64,000 nt of DNA, from positions 1 to 64,000 of the forward strand of contig JAPDOI010000886.1 in the NCBI GenBank assembly GCA_029168955.1, read 5' to 3'. Of the stretch, positions 1 through 11,760 are shown piece after piece (position 1 is the stretch's first letter; every line of letters begins with the position of its first letter). A program made the position numbers and the translations under genes. The DNA comes from Aplectana chamaeleonis. Lineage: Eukaryota; Nematoda; Chromadorea; Rhabditida; Cosmocercidae. The notes beneath the pieces are model-generated. The model made no database searches. It saw only the letters and a program-made list of their open reading frames with translations, and had not been told where the DNA came from.

Positions 1-59
1 CAGCACGCAGCAGAAAAGGCGTGGCAGGTTTTTATTCAGTAGCTACTGTTGCTGCCCAT

Positions 60-580
60 CTGCACACTCCCACTAAAGTCCTGCGCACTTTCTATGATGT
101 CCTGCTCACCTGCCGCTGGAAGTTCTGCACACTCTCACTGAAGTCTTGCACACACTTTCTCTGACGCTCCCATGGCACACTCCTCACTCGAAGTTCCTGC
201 ACAGATACTGTCTATGACGTCTTTCACACTCCCAGCTGAAGTCCTGTTACTTTCTATGATCGGTCCCGTTGCACAGCTTCTATGACGTCCCGCACATTCC
301 CGCTAAGTCTCGCACACCCCTTTGAAGTCCTGAAGACCTCCACTGAAGTCCCACACACTTCCTTGGACGTCCTGCACACCGCCACCGAAGTCTTGCACTT
401 TCCCACTGGTGTCCTGCACACCCCACTGAAGTCCTGCACACTGTCTATGACGTCCCGCACACTCACACTGAAGTCCTGCACTCTTTCTATGACGTCCTGC
501 ACACTCCTCCCACTGCTGTCCTGAACACTTCTCTGAAGTGCTGCGCACCTTCCTATGACGTCCTGCTCAACTCCCTGCAA
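60..580. repeat. degenerate 21-bp minisatellite
   Basis: Imperfect tandem units of about 21 bp alternate two versions, one built on CACTGAAGTCCTGCACACT and one on TCTATGACGTCCTGCACACT. Because the unit is a multiple of three, several frames on both strands stay open and encode a 7-residue repeat. I read those frames as by-products of the repeat, not as a gene. Confidence 0.8.
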
Positions 581-1212
581 TACTATCCACCCGTACGGTG
601 GCCAGGAATCCACTTCTGAAGTCTTATCGCATTGTACGGAGCATACACTCTTCCCCATACAGCAGAAGCGCCCAATTACTGAGTGCAAACCTCTTCCGCC
701 AGAAAGTGGATTTGAAATTCATTCCCTTCAATACTACAAAGATCCCTCTGCGTCCTCACCCGTGATGTCAGATGGCCCTCGCACGATTAGCCTGTTTCCG
801 AGGAAATCTGTACTTTCAGCGACAGAAATCGCGGATTTCAGCGATTTTTTTCGCGGACTTCTGCGATTTTTTTCGCCCTGTTCAAAGTATGAAAGGGGGT
901 TAGAGATCGACCTGAATCCTTCTTCGTGTTATCGTTGCTTACAGAACTCCTGGGTGTAATTACATTCAATGATTGAACAAATGTTCAAAGTAGTCAGTGA
1001 TATGACTACATGTAACAGGCCGTCTCAGCCAGTTACTGGTGACTTCAACGTTCCCTTGATACTCAGTGGAGAAATCTTGCTACGGCAGACAGTTTCATTT
1101 TAAGAAACTTTCTGCAGTATGTGTATCAATCACAACTTGTCACGATATGTCATGGCTGCTACTCAAAAGTGGCGATCAGTATTCCTAGTTTTGATAGTGA
1201 CAATTATTTCCA
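581..1212. other. no gene seen; small iteration at 829-876
   Basis: No convincing exon or transposon end. A pyrimidine-rich unit with GCGATTTTTTTCGC at its core occurs twice in a row at about 829-876. The rest is unique-looking sequence of average composition. Confidence 0.4.
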
Positions 1213-1801
1213 TTAAAGATGCAGTGGTTGGGTGATTGAATATGTTTGTCTTCTCTTCCTCTCTAAACCTTTTTCTGGTTTTAGAGTAGTAGGAGTTGGT
1301 GGGAAAAATTTCTAGAAAAAAATGCTTGGTTCGGGTGAAATTCCTTCAGCTCTGAACTTTTCTCTTTGTCAGTTTGATGTTGAGACGAGCCCACTCCACA
1401 TCACCGGCATCGATGATCTCTGATGTCAAAAACATCAGCTGGATTGAACACCTCAATCAATCACGAACCTTCGGACTTATTCACATATCCATATCCAAAA
1501 CTTTGACTAGAAGTGCGTTTGCTTGCATTGTTCGACTGTTTTTAGTTAGGTAAATTTGCATTAACTTTCTTTTTCTGAATCGTCGATGATTTTTGATCTG
1601 CTCCGCATGGACTGCGATCTTTTTGAGAGTAAGTGCTGTGCACGTGTGCACAAACTGTAAACTTAGGGTCTTAATTGAACCATAATTCCAGCCCGTTTTT
1701 CATCGCGTTACCTTCATAGTTTTTCTCAGCAGTTTTCGATCTAAGCTTTGAATTTTTGTAGTTTTTTGATAATGTTTCTCTATCGTGTCCATTGCCTTTA
1801 A
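1213..1801. mobile_element. TTAA-flanked short inverted-repeat element, family 1
   Basis: The left end reads TTAAAGATGCAGTGGTTGGGTGAT and the right end is its degraded inverse (ATCGTGTCCATTGCCTTTAA), both bounded by TTAA. The interior aligns along its length with 54,697-55,250, for instance at GAGCCCACTCCACATCA and TGTGCACGTGTGCAC-like blocks. No coding capacity, so it is a non-autonomous DNA transposon. TTAA duplications are typical of piggyBac-type transposition, but these tips are not canonical, so superfamily assignment is inference. Confidence 0.78.
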
Positions 1802-2509
1802 ATCCGTAATTATTTCCTTGCCCGGGCGCTAGTGATTATTCCACAGTGGAATTCAAAGTTGATCTGCTAAGACACCTGTCACCTGCATTACTAAGAGAAA
1901 CTTCTAGAAAGCCAGCTTCGATCTCGATTAGAATATCTACTAAATATCGACTGGTTTGGCACCTTGAAGTCGGTCAATATCAGCGCGTTGATGAAAATAT
2001 GAGCTATTTCTCCCTCAATCATGCACCACTGCATTGAAATATTTTGTTCCTCTTGAGAATCTTGATTCCAGGGCGACCAAAACTGCCATCGTACCTGGCC
2101 ACACTAGAAACGACTTTGTCTCCACGTCGGCGCTTAGCAAAGTCTGAGCTGGGCAGCACGGATGTAATTGATTAATTTTTGAAAATTAGTGCAACGATTC
2201 ACTCCGCAAATGAAGAAATTCAAACAATCAAATTTTAAAGAAGGCTGGTCGAATCAGCAGAGATAAGCGCTCCTTTCTCAAACTTTTGAATCCAGGACTC
2301 AGAAAAACCAAAAATTTGAGTATTAAAAGCCCCAAATGTAACTACTGTAAGGAGTGATAGTGAGAAAGTGCAGAGACATGCTGGTAGAAGTTTTTGAGAA
2401 ATCATTCTCTAGAATCTCCACACCCATAACCCACTTAGGAATCTGAATACATGTTAGGATAATGAGTGATATCTCTGTTAGTTTTAAAGCGAGTGAAATC
2501 CTCAAAGAA
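1802..2509. other. no gene seen
   Basis: Short plus-strand frame at 1,846-2,037 and minus-strand frame at 2,323-2,505 are no longer than chance. The stretch may hold decayed 5' sequence of the LINE that follows, but I cannot show that. Confidence 0.3.
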
Positions 2510-4297
2510 CTTCTCAGATGGCCTACAACGCTGCATCAAAAACTCCAGATCATGTTCCGCTCATTTTCATCAAAAAGTTGCACCATTAATTGCTGGGCCC
2601 TTAGAACGCATATGTTAATCTCAGCTTCATGACGCAAGCGAAATACCCTCAAATAGTAAACATTCATTTGTTACTCCTGAATCAGAAGAAGCTACTAATC
2701 ACGAACCCTCTGTCAACTTTTCGACCAATCAGTATAACACATCAATATTTTTCGCGTTTATTCGAGAAAATTCTGGAAGAAAAGATAAGTTGCTCATCTA
2801 GACAGTGCTCCCTTTAATCTCTCCATTCCAACATGGATTTCCAAAGGGTAAATCAACCATAGGTCAGCAATGATAGAGACCTAAATAAATGGATATTGCC
2901 AGTCTTCTATGAAGGAAAAAATATGGATATGATCATTCATTTTGACTTCACTAAGGCTTTCGATAAGGTTCCTGTGGACAAGTTATTACAAAACTCTCGC
3001 CGTGGTAGGAATACATCCTCGAATAATCACTTGGATCACTTCTTTCCCAGTGAACAGAACATTCTCAGTGAGCGTGTCAACTCTTTCCATTCGGAGTCGA
3101 AGGTCGGTTTTAGCGGTGTTCCTCAAGGTCTATCTCCGATTCTGTTTAACATCTAAATTCAATATGAAATAGCCAATCTCATATTCTGTGAAAATAATTA
3201 CTCAGTTTCAGCGCTTCCAGCTGGTGATTTTAAAATTTACAGAGACATTACTTCCCATGAGCATATGTGCAGGTACTACAACAATCAACAGATGTCATAA
3301 GCAAATGGTCTTCAAGTGACTCGGGACTTCCCCTATCGGAAAGAAAAAGCTGTAAAACTCCACTTAGGTACAAGCAATTCTTGTTGCTGCATACAACGTG
3401 GAAAGAACTCTGATTGGAAAGCGGATTAGCTTTCTCTTCTGACCTCGGCTTTACCATCAATTACCAGGAGCCTCAGCGCTTTGACAAACAAGTTGTGAAA
3501 AGTTATCAACATAAAGCTACTCTTGCAGTAATGAAAATATTCAGAGCTTTGTTCTATTCAGTAATCCTCCCTGTATGGATCAAGCGCTTTCTCCACGTAC
3601 GTCAGACTCTATACTCGAATGACGGGACACCGTGGTATTCAATCCTTTCTAAATGTCAAATTCATAAAAACTGGAGAAAGCTTTTGCAACAGTTTCAGAA
3701 GAAACTGATGATGGGATTTCATGGATTTATTTACGGTCGAATATCTTCATGATGTCTATTTGGCAGATAACCCAGATAGGCAAAATCATTCTGGCCTCCA
3801 CAATCAGAGGGAAATTAATGATTTGTTACTGTTTCATAACATTCTATACAACAACGAATTCGGTCTCAGATTCGAAAACTTTCTATGACAATGAGAGTGT
3901 CAAGCTACTAAGAGGGGTTCCATTAAGTTTTCATCGTTATGTTGCTCTAAAGGCTTAATTGCAGGCGCGCTATTATTTTATTAACAGAAACAATACCAGA
4001 ATTCGAACTGATTCAGCATAACTAATATCATCCCTATAAACTGTAAACCCTTCCCAAAATGACCTCTCCGCAAAAAACTGAGCCTATAGGTATCCTGCAC
4101 GTTGACCAATTTTTGAATAGTCATCAAATAATCCTGTACATTGTACTTATATATTCTTGTATAGTAACAAGTTTTTATATAAGCAGAAACTGTGATGTAA
4201 GAAGCCTAATACTGCTAGTGGATTAGCGTTTTCTCAGAATTTGTAAAGTATTAATATTTTGATTGGTGGCATGCATAATCATTCATTCATTCATTTC
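2510..4297 (+). mobile_element. CR1-like LINE fragment (reverse transcriptase region and 3' end)
   Basis: Broken reverse-transcriptase reading in all three plus frames. RPISITHQYFSRLFEKIL (about 2,725-2,778) matches the N-terminal RT block of non-LTR elements. FDFTKAFDKVP (about 2,941-2,973) is the RT block with the first catalytic aspartate, and GVPQGLSPILFN (about 3,114-3,152) is the next conserved block. Frame changes occur between each. Downstream frames around 3,414-3,950 resemble the C-terminal extension of CR1-clade ORF2. The copy ends in an ATTC simple repeat at 4,278-4,297, a usual CR1-type tail. It is 5'-truncated and carries many stops, so it is inactive. The clade is inferred; Jockey-like is the alternative. 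Confidence 0.82.
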
Positions 4298-4860
4298 ATT
4301 TGGTCTCGATCCTGAGTCTCCCCGCCCTGTCTAGGATGGTGCCTACTCTTGGTTTCCTGAGAAAACTATTTCTCTCAATGTGTGCGTTAGAAGCTTTTAG
4401 TATTATCTCCAGAGTTTTTTGACAACAAAAAGGATAAAATGAATCAAAATTATTCATGAACTTATAGTGCGCAATACCTAGATCGTTGTTTAGAGCTGCA
4501 AACAAACACACCAATATAAGAGTGTGTTTTGTGTAATGGTTATGTAAGAAGGGAAGTTGAAAGCCAAGCCGGATTTTTTAAAAGAAGTTTTCTCCGTATG
4601 TCGAGTGTCTTTGTGGTCTTTGTTTCTATTCTAGACTAGAAAGGCAGGGGCTCAAGATTTATTCTGTACAAATGAAAAGAAACTCTGGGGTGGTAGTAAT
4701 TGGGGTCTTGAACGCCAGTTAACAGTAAGGCGTTAAATTTGGTGTTAAGCAAGCGAGTTTAACCAAGACACCAGATTCCTCTAGTAGACTCCTGACAAAG
4801 TTAAGAGAGATATTTGCTCTTACTCTGAGAAAATGAATGTCGCGTCAGTGCCAAAAGCGT
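4298..4860. other. no gene seen
   Basis: Unique-looking AT-leaning sequence. A 72-codon minus frame (4,296-4,514) partly overlaps the LINE tail and has no supporting features. Confidence 0.3.
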
Positions 4861-5420
4861 GAAAGGTCACCGCGACCTCGACTGTGCCGCGATAGTTCCG
4901 CGATAGTACCACAGAGGTCTCCGCGTTAGAACTGCGCCGGCTCCGCGCGAGGATGCAGCAATGAACCTTCGTGGAGTACGATGTACTATCCTGAGTGGTG
5001 ACACCGAAGTTGTCGCCGGTTCAACCGACCAAAGTTTGAGGTACATTCCGTATTTACTTGAGCGGCAAAAGCGACGGTAACCCCTGTCCCTATTAGACAG
5101 AGGACGGAACGATCCTTGTGTGGGTATTTTGTCTCTTAGGCCCTTCAGCCTGTACAGCGTAATAATTTTTGAATAACTCATCATGAGATACTCTTTCCGA
5201 AAGCCGCTGTGGCACTATCGCGGAGCCGATGCGGCACCTGCCGCATCAGCAGGTGATGCGGCAGTGCCGCTTGGCTCCGCGGTAGTTCCGCCACGTGTCC
5301 GCGGTAGTGCCGGCGCGCGCTTCCTCGATAAGTGCCGCTTCGGGTGCCTGTAGGAATTCTAAGCGGCACCCTCTGCGGAGCCGCAGCGGCATTTTCTTTC
5401 ACAGAGTAGTTCCACCCTAA
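4861..5420. repeat. GC-rich block with CGCGATAGT words and a large hairpin
   Basis: The block is markedly richer in GC than its neighbours and iterates words such as CGCGATAGTTCCGCGATAGT (4,890-4,912) and GCGGTAGTTCCGCC (5,278-5,292). At about 5,219-5,279 two arms beginning GCGGAGCC and containing TGCCGCATCA pair around a GCAGG loop, giving a near-perfect hairpin of about 60 nt. The same CGCGATAGTCCCGCGATA word lies at the edge of the BEL/Pao LTR (29,689-29,707), so this may be LTR-derived. Confidence 0.5.
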
Positions 5421-5589
5421 CATCCCTGCCAGTGGTGGGCATTCGATAATCTGCGCGTGAAAAAGCCTCGAAAGCAAAAAATTGTAACTTTGGTTAGGAA
5501 AAAATAAAGCGATTTGGAAACGTTTCAGGTCGCTTTCTTTTCTCAAAATTTCCGACATGTGGCGTCCTTTCGCGGTAAGTTCGCGTTTA

Positions 5590-5940
5590 ACATTCTCGCA
5601 GCGAGCACGGAAATAGTGGAAATGCGAGAAGAACTGGCGGTATAGCGAAAAACTCCTCTCGAGGAGTTTTTGGATGCGTTAGCAGGGGACGCGATCGACA
5701 CAGTTTCTGAACCATCAATGCCTGAGGGGCAAGTGCAGGTTCAATTAATGCAGTGGGTAAAGGAACATGAAAACAAGTCAGGCATATTTTGACTCTGCAG
5801 AACGACGGGCAATCTGCGAAACCGAAAGGTGATGATCAAGGAATACTTCGTGTAACGTCTACGCCAGGGAAACCGGCGGTAGTGTATCAAACAAATCGGA
5901 GATCATTGCTGGAAACATTACTATCGGCCGTCTTCTAGGG
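5590..5940 (+). pseudogene. possible decayed coding fragment, unknown
   Basis: I do not recognise this sequence. One plus frame reads through about 5,608-5,790 with a single TAG and gives acidic, protein-like sequence (for example PLEEFLDALAGDAIDTVSEP). After TGA at about 5,790 another plus frame continues to a stop near 5,938 (for example LRVTSTPGKPAVVYQTNRRS). The hand-over between frames looks like a frameshift in former coding DNA. It could be a gag-like piece of a retroelement or a dead exon. The assignment rests only on composition. Confidence 0.28.
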
Positions 5941-6700
5941 TAGAAGACTAACTCAGAGGATCGCGGGCTGTAATGGAGCACAATAGACTTTCACCTCGAC
6001 TAGGATAGCGAGGGCAGCAACGCGGGGAAAAGCTACTGCTCGTGAAGCACGTGCTGCCTTTGTGCCGCCTCTTAGCAGCACGTGATGCCCTCTGTCCTCC
6101 ATTTTGTCGCCTCAGCTGCTGCTATTTTTTGTGGCAATCGTAGTGGTGGTAACATACTGCTAAAGCAAGTGGTCCATTTGACAGCTAACGAGCATATTTA
6201 CAATCAGCATGGACAGCCTCTTTGTTACAAACTAGCATTGATAATCGAAATGAGCACGGATCGTGAAGAGACTTGCTCAATAGTTGTTGGCGGCAAACTC
6301 AGGTGTGTCATGTGCTATAACATAGGTGCACCTGAGTTTGCGCCAACCTTCAAACACAGTGAACGCGAAGTTCTCTTCACGATCCATGCTGATGTTACGA
6401 GTATCTGGATAGCTATATGTCAATTCCACCTTTCTCTTTTCCCCATACAAGGTGTATATAATTGACCAGCAATCAAAACGGTCTTCATCTAAGACGATCG
6501 TGGGCTGTCATGGAGCACAACGAACTCTCACTTCTTCACTCAGAATGAACAGCGGGAGCAGCATAAGTGGGACGAGTTGCTGCTCGAGTAACACGTGCAA
6601 AGGCCCTCGACCTCCATCCTCCGTCGCCTCAGCTGCTGCTCTGTGTTGTGGCCAGCAGCAGTGTGGTAACACTGCTCGGAAGTGGTCCCTTAGATACTAC
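5930..6700. repeat. diverged direct repeat pair about 546 bp apart
   Basis: Copies at about 5,930-6,175 and 6,476-6,700 share GGGCTGT(A/C)ATGGAGCACAA, GCAGCA/GCTGCTCG words and a CCTCAGCTGCTGCT block followed by GTGGTAACA and AAG(C/T)GGTCC. The spacer holds the foldback element at 6,254-6,392. Confidence 0.6.
6254..6392. repeat. small foldback element, copy 1
   Basis: The left arm begins with GCACGGATCGTGAAGAGA and contains GGCAAACTCAGGTG. The right arm contains CACCTGAGTTTGCGCCAACC and ends CTCTTCACGATCCATGC, so the arms pair over most of about 60 bp around a loop containing GTGCTATAACATA. A second copy lies at 28,527-28,671 and half-copies at 41,064-41,100 and 41,356-41,392. Confidence 0.78.
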
Positions 6701-8700
6701 ATAAATCCAGTTGCCTGAGCAGCATCCCAAACATGGAGAGTTCTTTTCCCTTTCAAGAACAAGAATCATGCCCACTCCCTGAGAAGTTGTTCAGAGTTAA
6801 CACAACCAATCGATCGTCACCCATATCACACGGAATACCTTGAGCAGTGTCCACGATCAAAACAGGTCATTTATCAACGTTAATCGAAAGACCCAAGCTC
6901 ACTGCATCAATCATAGCTGAAAAACGGCCAAAAAGCGAGCACACAAAGTAATCCTGTAGGCCCTTTTTTAAACTTCATTGTTCGCTTCAACCGCCATTAC
7001 GCCCACTTCCTTCTTTAACAACGGCTACCCATAGCAAGGTGCTCTAACTGAAAGCCCGGACTACAGGTTGAAGGCAAACCGATTATCAAATGTGGTAAGT
7101 TTTGTTTAGCGGAGTGGATTGTAGCCTTCTGGATGTATGTCGTTACCTCGAAGGCCGGGTTTTCAGTAGTTTACGGATAGGTACCGGTTGAAAGGAGGGG
7201 GCGTGGCGTGAGAGGAACACTTCAAGGTTTAGGGCAGCACAGGTCTTTTTGTGCTCGTTCTGTAGCCGCCTTTTTCGACATTGAGTATTTTCAAATCTCC
7301 GGATCCGTGAGTGCATCTGAATGGTTTCCTGCCAGCACCCCGGCTGTACACTTTTTCAAACAGTCCTGTTATCAGGTCGACAGTGCCAATATCTGCTGCT
7401 CGCAAAACAATAGAGGGGTTGAAGTCAAACGATTCCTACCCGTGAATCTGCAGCAAAAGTTTGGTCAATTTAATGCCAGTTTGTCTTCAGTTTGTCTTCG
7501 AGTTAATGACCAGGCGCCAACCCGCTCTCCGCAGTCGATCCGGCAAAGACATGCTGCCATCCAATCGCCAAATCACCGCGACCTGACGCTTCGAATACTG
7601 CCATAACTGCTCGAAGCCATTTTTCGTAACACATCCACAACACGCTCATCTTCAACTGGTCGCCTTCTTCTATGACTCTATCGCTGCTCCAAACGTGCGG
7701 TGGCGGCCAACCCCTGGCACGCAAGAGCTCTACTTATCAAAGGCAAGACCTCTTCAAACGTGGTACTTTTTATGCAGATTCACATTTCCAGTTGAGACAT
7801 CGAGCTTTCAAAAAACTTTTGGTATTTTATTGATTAGTAAATCAAAAGCAGTTTCTTCACTTTCTGAAAAATGTCAATTTAAAATGGCACCTCTCGAGAA
7901 AAGTAGTTCCTTGCGAGCAATTTGAATCGGTTCAGCTTTGGCTAAAAACTGATGAATTATTTTGGAAAAAGATATGATTCGTCATTCTCATGATGGTGGT
8001 AAATGTGTGAAACCGGCCAAAATTCTCGAGGGTGTTCGACTCTTCTAAAAATGATTTATTTAGCGTGTTTTTCATAGATTTGCAACATTTTGATCTTTTT
8101 AAATCTGGAAGGTGTAAGCTTGGAATTCTTCAAAAATGATCTTCTCACTCTGGAATGCTTCGCCATGGAACTCAAACTTATGCTCGCATTCTCCAGGAAT
8201 AGAACTAATTGTTTTGGTTCTTGGACGAATACTTATGTAGTTTTCAAATGCTGAAAGGGTATGATGGTTTGCCAAAAATTAAGGCAAATGGGGGAACATG
8301 TAATCTTTTCTTCACGAAAAGTACACAGTGTTGACAGAATTAAAGCCGACAGCTCTCAAAAACAACTTTCCAATGAAATTGATGAGCTTGAACTCTTTAT
8401 TTTGAGGAGAACTTCATTTTGGAATATGTGGATATAACGTTTTGTACAAAGAAAAGTCAGTACTCCTCTTTCGGAACGAGAGAAACAGATTGCTTCACAC
8501 TTAATTCACATCTCTACAGTCACGAAACCTAGTGAAAATCAATTTATGTTCAAGGTATAAAAATTCTGTACAAGAAATGTTTTTGGAGACTCACAATCAC
8601 TACTGGCACAACGCTCAGTGTTGGAACGGTATCCCTCGCAAACTCGGGCCAGATTTGAGGCGGCCTAGATGGGCATGAGACAGTCTTCAGTGCTACAGGC
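6701..8700. other. no supportable gene; overlapping weak frames at 7.2-7.7 kb
   Basis: Both strands of 7,208-7,724 stay open for 70-130 codons. The minus frame at 7,503-7,724 (EASGRGDLAIGWQHVFAG) and a further minus frame at about 7,245-7,440 read like protein, but no splice signals tie them together and the plus strand is equally open. 7,730-8,700 shows nothing but AT-rich unique sequence. Confidence 0.3.
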
Positions 8701-8733
8701 ATAATTTCCTTCCAATTGAAAGAGCGAAGATCA

Positions 8734-9099
8734 ATGGATTATAACTCAAGGGATGAATCAGCTGCAGTGGATATAGAAATGAGCCCCACTGAGGTCCCTA
8801 TTTTTGATAGGTCAGATCCAGCACTGCTGCCGAGCTCGGACATATCTCCCTGTGGGATGAAGTTGGTTATGAGAAAGAAAGGAAAGATCATGATGAAGAG
8901 CAGCTTAATTGGGGCCATGATGAGCAGCAAATGACAAAAGTTAAACCGCGGCAAAGCCAGTTGGGGCCAAAATGAGGAGCAGCAGTTGGGGCGATCTGTA
9001 TCAGCACGTGGGAGCCGCTATAACGATAGCAGCTGGGGCAGGTATGAGCGGAGCAAGAGGACACAACGTGCCGCCCTGGGCAGCAGTTGGGGGAACTGA
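8734..9099 (+). pseudogene. possible decayed coding fragment, charged/Gln-rich
   Basis: I do not recognise this. From ATG at 8,734 a frame runs MDYNSRDESAAVDIEMSP onward to about 8,840. The protein-like reading then moves to a second frame (EKERKDHDEEQLNWGHDEQQ) and after about 8,970 to a third, ending in a Ser/Arg/Trp-rich stretch (RYNDSSWGRYERSK) with TGA at 9,097-9,099. Two frame changes within 366 bp suggest a pseudogene of a charged, low-complexity protein. A chance reading of a repetitive GAGCAGC-rich tract cannot be excluded. Confidence 0.3.
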
Positions 9100-10136
9100 A
9101 AGGCCTACATCTCGACGAGTAACTGCGTTAGTAATCCCCTCAAATGCCGCCTCACTAAGCCGCGAGTATCTGAGAATCAATCCTTCCCGGATCAGCTATT
9201 TATTTTGGCGAGCTCCGGCACTTCTTTCCTTTTTTTGCTTATTTCCTCCCGAAATTCTTCTGCTTCGCTGCCATCAGTGTTAGTTTCCACTTCATAATTC
9301 ATTGCTTACAGCACAGGCTATGACGAGTTTAAGGGAAATTTAATTGCTAGTTTGCGTTTCGAAGGGTGGGTAATCCGCAATTTTTTAGCGCCAGGAAGTG
9401 AAAAACTGTTTCAAAGAAAGTGATTTTCCAGTGATTCTGATGTTTTAATAATGTTTATTCCCTCATTAGTCGGGCCGTATCGGGCGAATTTTAATTTGCA
9501 AAGAAATGCGAACTTGTTTTTAAAGCCAGCTATCTTCGTTCCTCCTTTTTTCTGTAAGATTCGAAAACTCATCATTCATTGCCAGCCCAGGCGCCATCGT
9601 TGTTACTGCCCCTATTTTTTAGGGTCCAGCGTTGTAAGGACGCGTTTCCTTTGGTGCATTGGTGGAGCTACTCGGAGTATGTTTAAATCCTACCTTGCCT
9701 TGAATTCATTTTTTCTTGGTAGAACGAATGATAGACTATCTACTTTATCAGTCATTCTTATCGGTTTTTAAACTATCCATTTCAGTTGAATTCAGTGACA
9801 CCCTTTGAATTCATGCATTACTCGAAGAGTTTTGAAGGTCTTTTTCGCACTCTAGCGTTACCCTTCCCAAGAACGCCTTTTTGATTTAATTTATCCAGGA
9901 ATTTTCGAATTTTCGTTGGCTTGAAGTGCTCATTAGGAAAAATTTTTGTTTTTCAAAAAAATTTGTTTGGTGAAATTTTTGTTTAAAACTTTAGAAAGCC
10001 CATTTACATTACAAATGCTAAATCTTGTAAGATCACACACATTACTTGGCACGATTGAGCCTAATGACTAACCTTTAACTTGTGTTTTTGAGTGTATCCT
10101 GAAAACTCACGAAGCTCACATAAAAAATCACGAGAA
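9100..10136. other. no gene seen
   Basis: AT-rich, with short plus frames at 8,972-9,283 and 9,451-9,771 that lack splice or domain support. Confidence 0.3.
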
Positions 10137-10442
10137 TTAGGATTTCCAAGGAAATTTTTGAAAATCTGCGTTCTGATCAAAAGTGTTTTGAGCGAGCGAA
10201 TCTTTAGGAAGTTTCCTGTGAATGCTCTTCCTAATGAATAAAAAATAAATAGCACTAGACCACTTTGTATAATCCTTCCGATCCCCTGTCTTTCCACCGT
10301 AAACGTCGTTCTTGTCCAAGTGTAGAAAATACATATGCGGACGACGGTCACGCATAAAGTATGTGTAAGAAAGATGAGTGTACTCTTGCACTTTTTGCTC
10401 TTTGCGGGCTTCCGTTTGTATCGTGCACAGGGTACACAACAC
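10137..10442 (-). CDS. unassigned open frame, 101 codons
   Basis: No family recognised. The minus frame is hydrophilic, with segments such as YTHLSYTYFMRDRRPH and DKNDVYGGKTGDRKDYTKW, more protein-like than the competing frames. A second minus frame (10,061-10,513, 150 codons) and a plus frame (10,335-10,598) overlap it, so only one at most can be real. Neither a good splice acceptor upstream nor a clear start is present. Treat as a coding-potential flag only. Confidence 0.2.
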   Translation of the reverse strand: MLCTLCTIQTEARKEQKVQEYTHLSYTYFMRDRRPHMYFLHLDKNDVYGGKTGDRKDYTKWSSAIYFLFIRKSIHRKLPKDSLAQNTFDQNADFQKFPWKS

Positions 10443-10785
10443 CTTTGGCGTGCGATAGCATCCCCTCCGGTAGTCACTGCCGTTGGTCTCATCGCCGGAT
10501 TGTTTTGGAGCACACCACTACCCAGAAGTAGAATTCAACTTCTAATTGCCACACAGGAGTACGAGAGTTGCGCGCGTGATATTTTGATGAATGTTTAGAT
10601 TATTCGACATTTGAACATTCGAATTTTCGAGTATTCGTTCGCATGCACGCCAAAAGAAGCTGCTCCGGATCCCCTCGGCATCCAAGTTTGTTCTCGTTTT
10701 CTAATATGGGCCCCATTAATGGGAGTTATGACCATTTTATGGGTTCTGCTTCTCGAATTTCTTTTCTTCATGTCCTCCAGGCTCA

Positions 10786-11061
10786 CAGTCTGTTCTTTTC
10801 CTGGGCCAAATTCCGGTCCGCAATTGCATCTGGGGACACGCTTTGTGCCAGCACGCGCGCTTGCGAGTCAATGAAGAGTTTCCAGCGCCGCAGCCAGCCG
10901 ATCTGTTGACCTCCTAGGTGGGTTTTAAATCTCGAAACTAAACGAAATTGGAGAAAACTAAAGTCATATCGAGTCGGCTTTGGCGTGCTGAGAAACCCGA
11001 ACCGCAAAAAGCGTGCCGAGACGCAATTGCAGACCGGAATTTGGTCCAGAGAAGCACAGTA
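10786..11061. mobile_element. short inverted-repeat element, family E, copy 1
   Basis: The left end contains GGGCCAAATTCCGGTCCGCAATTGC and the right end the inverse (GCAATTGCAGACCGGAATTTGGTCC) followed by AGAGAAGCACAGT. The interior keeps CGAGTCGGCTTTGG and CTAGGTGGGTTTT blocks. It matches the two copies at 41.1-41.7 kb. There is no coding capacity. Confidence 0.8.
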
Positions 11062-11760
11062 TAGCTATCAAAAAAATCCACGACATTTCACTCGTTTAGA
11101 TAATCAGTCGAGTCCCCTGTGACAGTCATGCCTAAAAGGAATTGTGCTTTCTTGCAAAGTCAGTGTCAAGCCGCATGAGATGAAAAGGCTCCGAACATGC
11201 AACTCAGATGCTCTTGTAATCATGGGATGTCTTTGCTGCAACTGGATATCTGGCGGCTGAAATTTTCCAAGACCGAATCAGACCACAGTACAATCATATA
11301 TGCTTACAAGTCAGTGTTGTTGGATGCAGTTAGTTTTGCTTTTGTATAGTTAGGTCCGTGGACTCGTTTTCTCTAGAAAAAACATCAAAATCCCCGCCAA
11401 ATACTATCTACCGCCAGCCGCCGGCAAGATTCAAACCGCTAACGCCAGCCAGCGGGTTAGATTTGAATTTTTTCTTGAGTGAAAGAAGCCACCGGGCCTA
11501 ACTGTGCTCAATACGGTTCAATACAATGATCCCAACAAATGCTTATTTTGCAGGCCAAATATATATTGGAATGAAAATGGCTGCGCGTGGACAGCCTTGC
11601 AGCCGTACTAATGTTGGAATGCCATTTATTACTGAGATAAGACATTCCTGAACAAATCGTTACTGTCCTGAACGCCATGATGGGAAATCAATGAATGTAT
11701 GATCAAGTTTCTCTTAACGTCACACTATCTCGCCTTTCGCCAATAAAAGCAATTTTTCAG
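11062..11760. other. no gene seen
   Basis: A short CCGCCAGCCGCCGGC-type GC-rich patch at about 11,410-11,458 resembles the arrays at 21-22 and 39 kb. Otherwise nothing. Confidence 0.3.

Noticed and set aside
254..688. 144-codon minus frame with 7-residue repeats
   Set aside because: It is the translation of the 21-bp minisatellite, open in several frames on both strands.
7208..7724. Overlapping 133-codon plus and 73-codon minus frames
   Set aside because: Both strands look equally open, with no splice sites or family match, so neither can be chosen.
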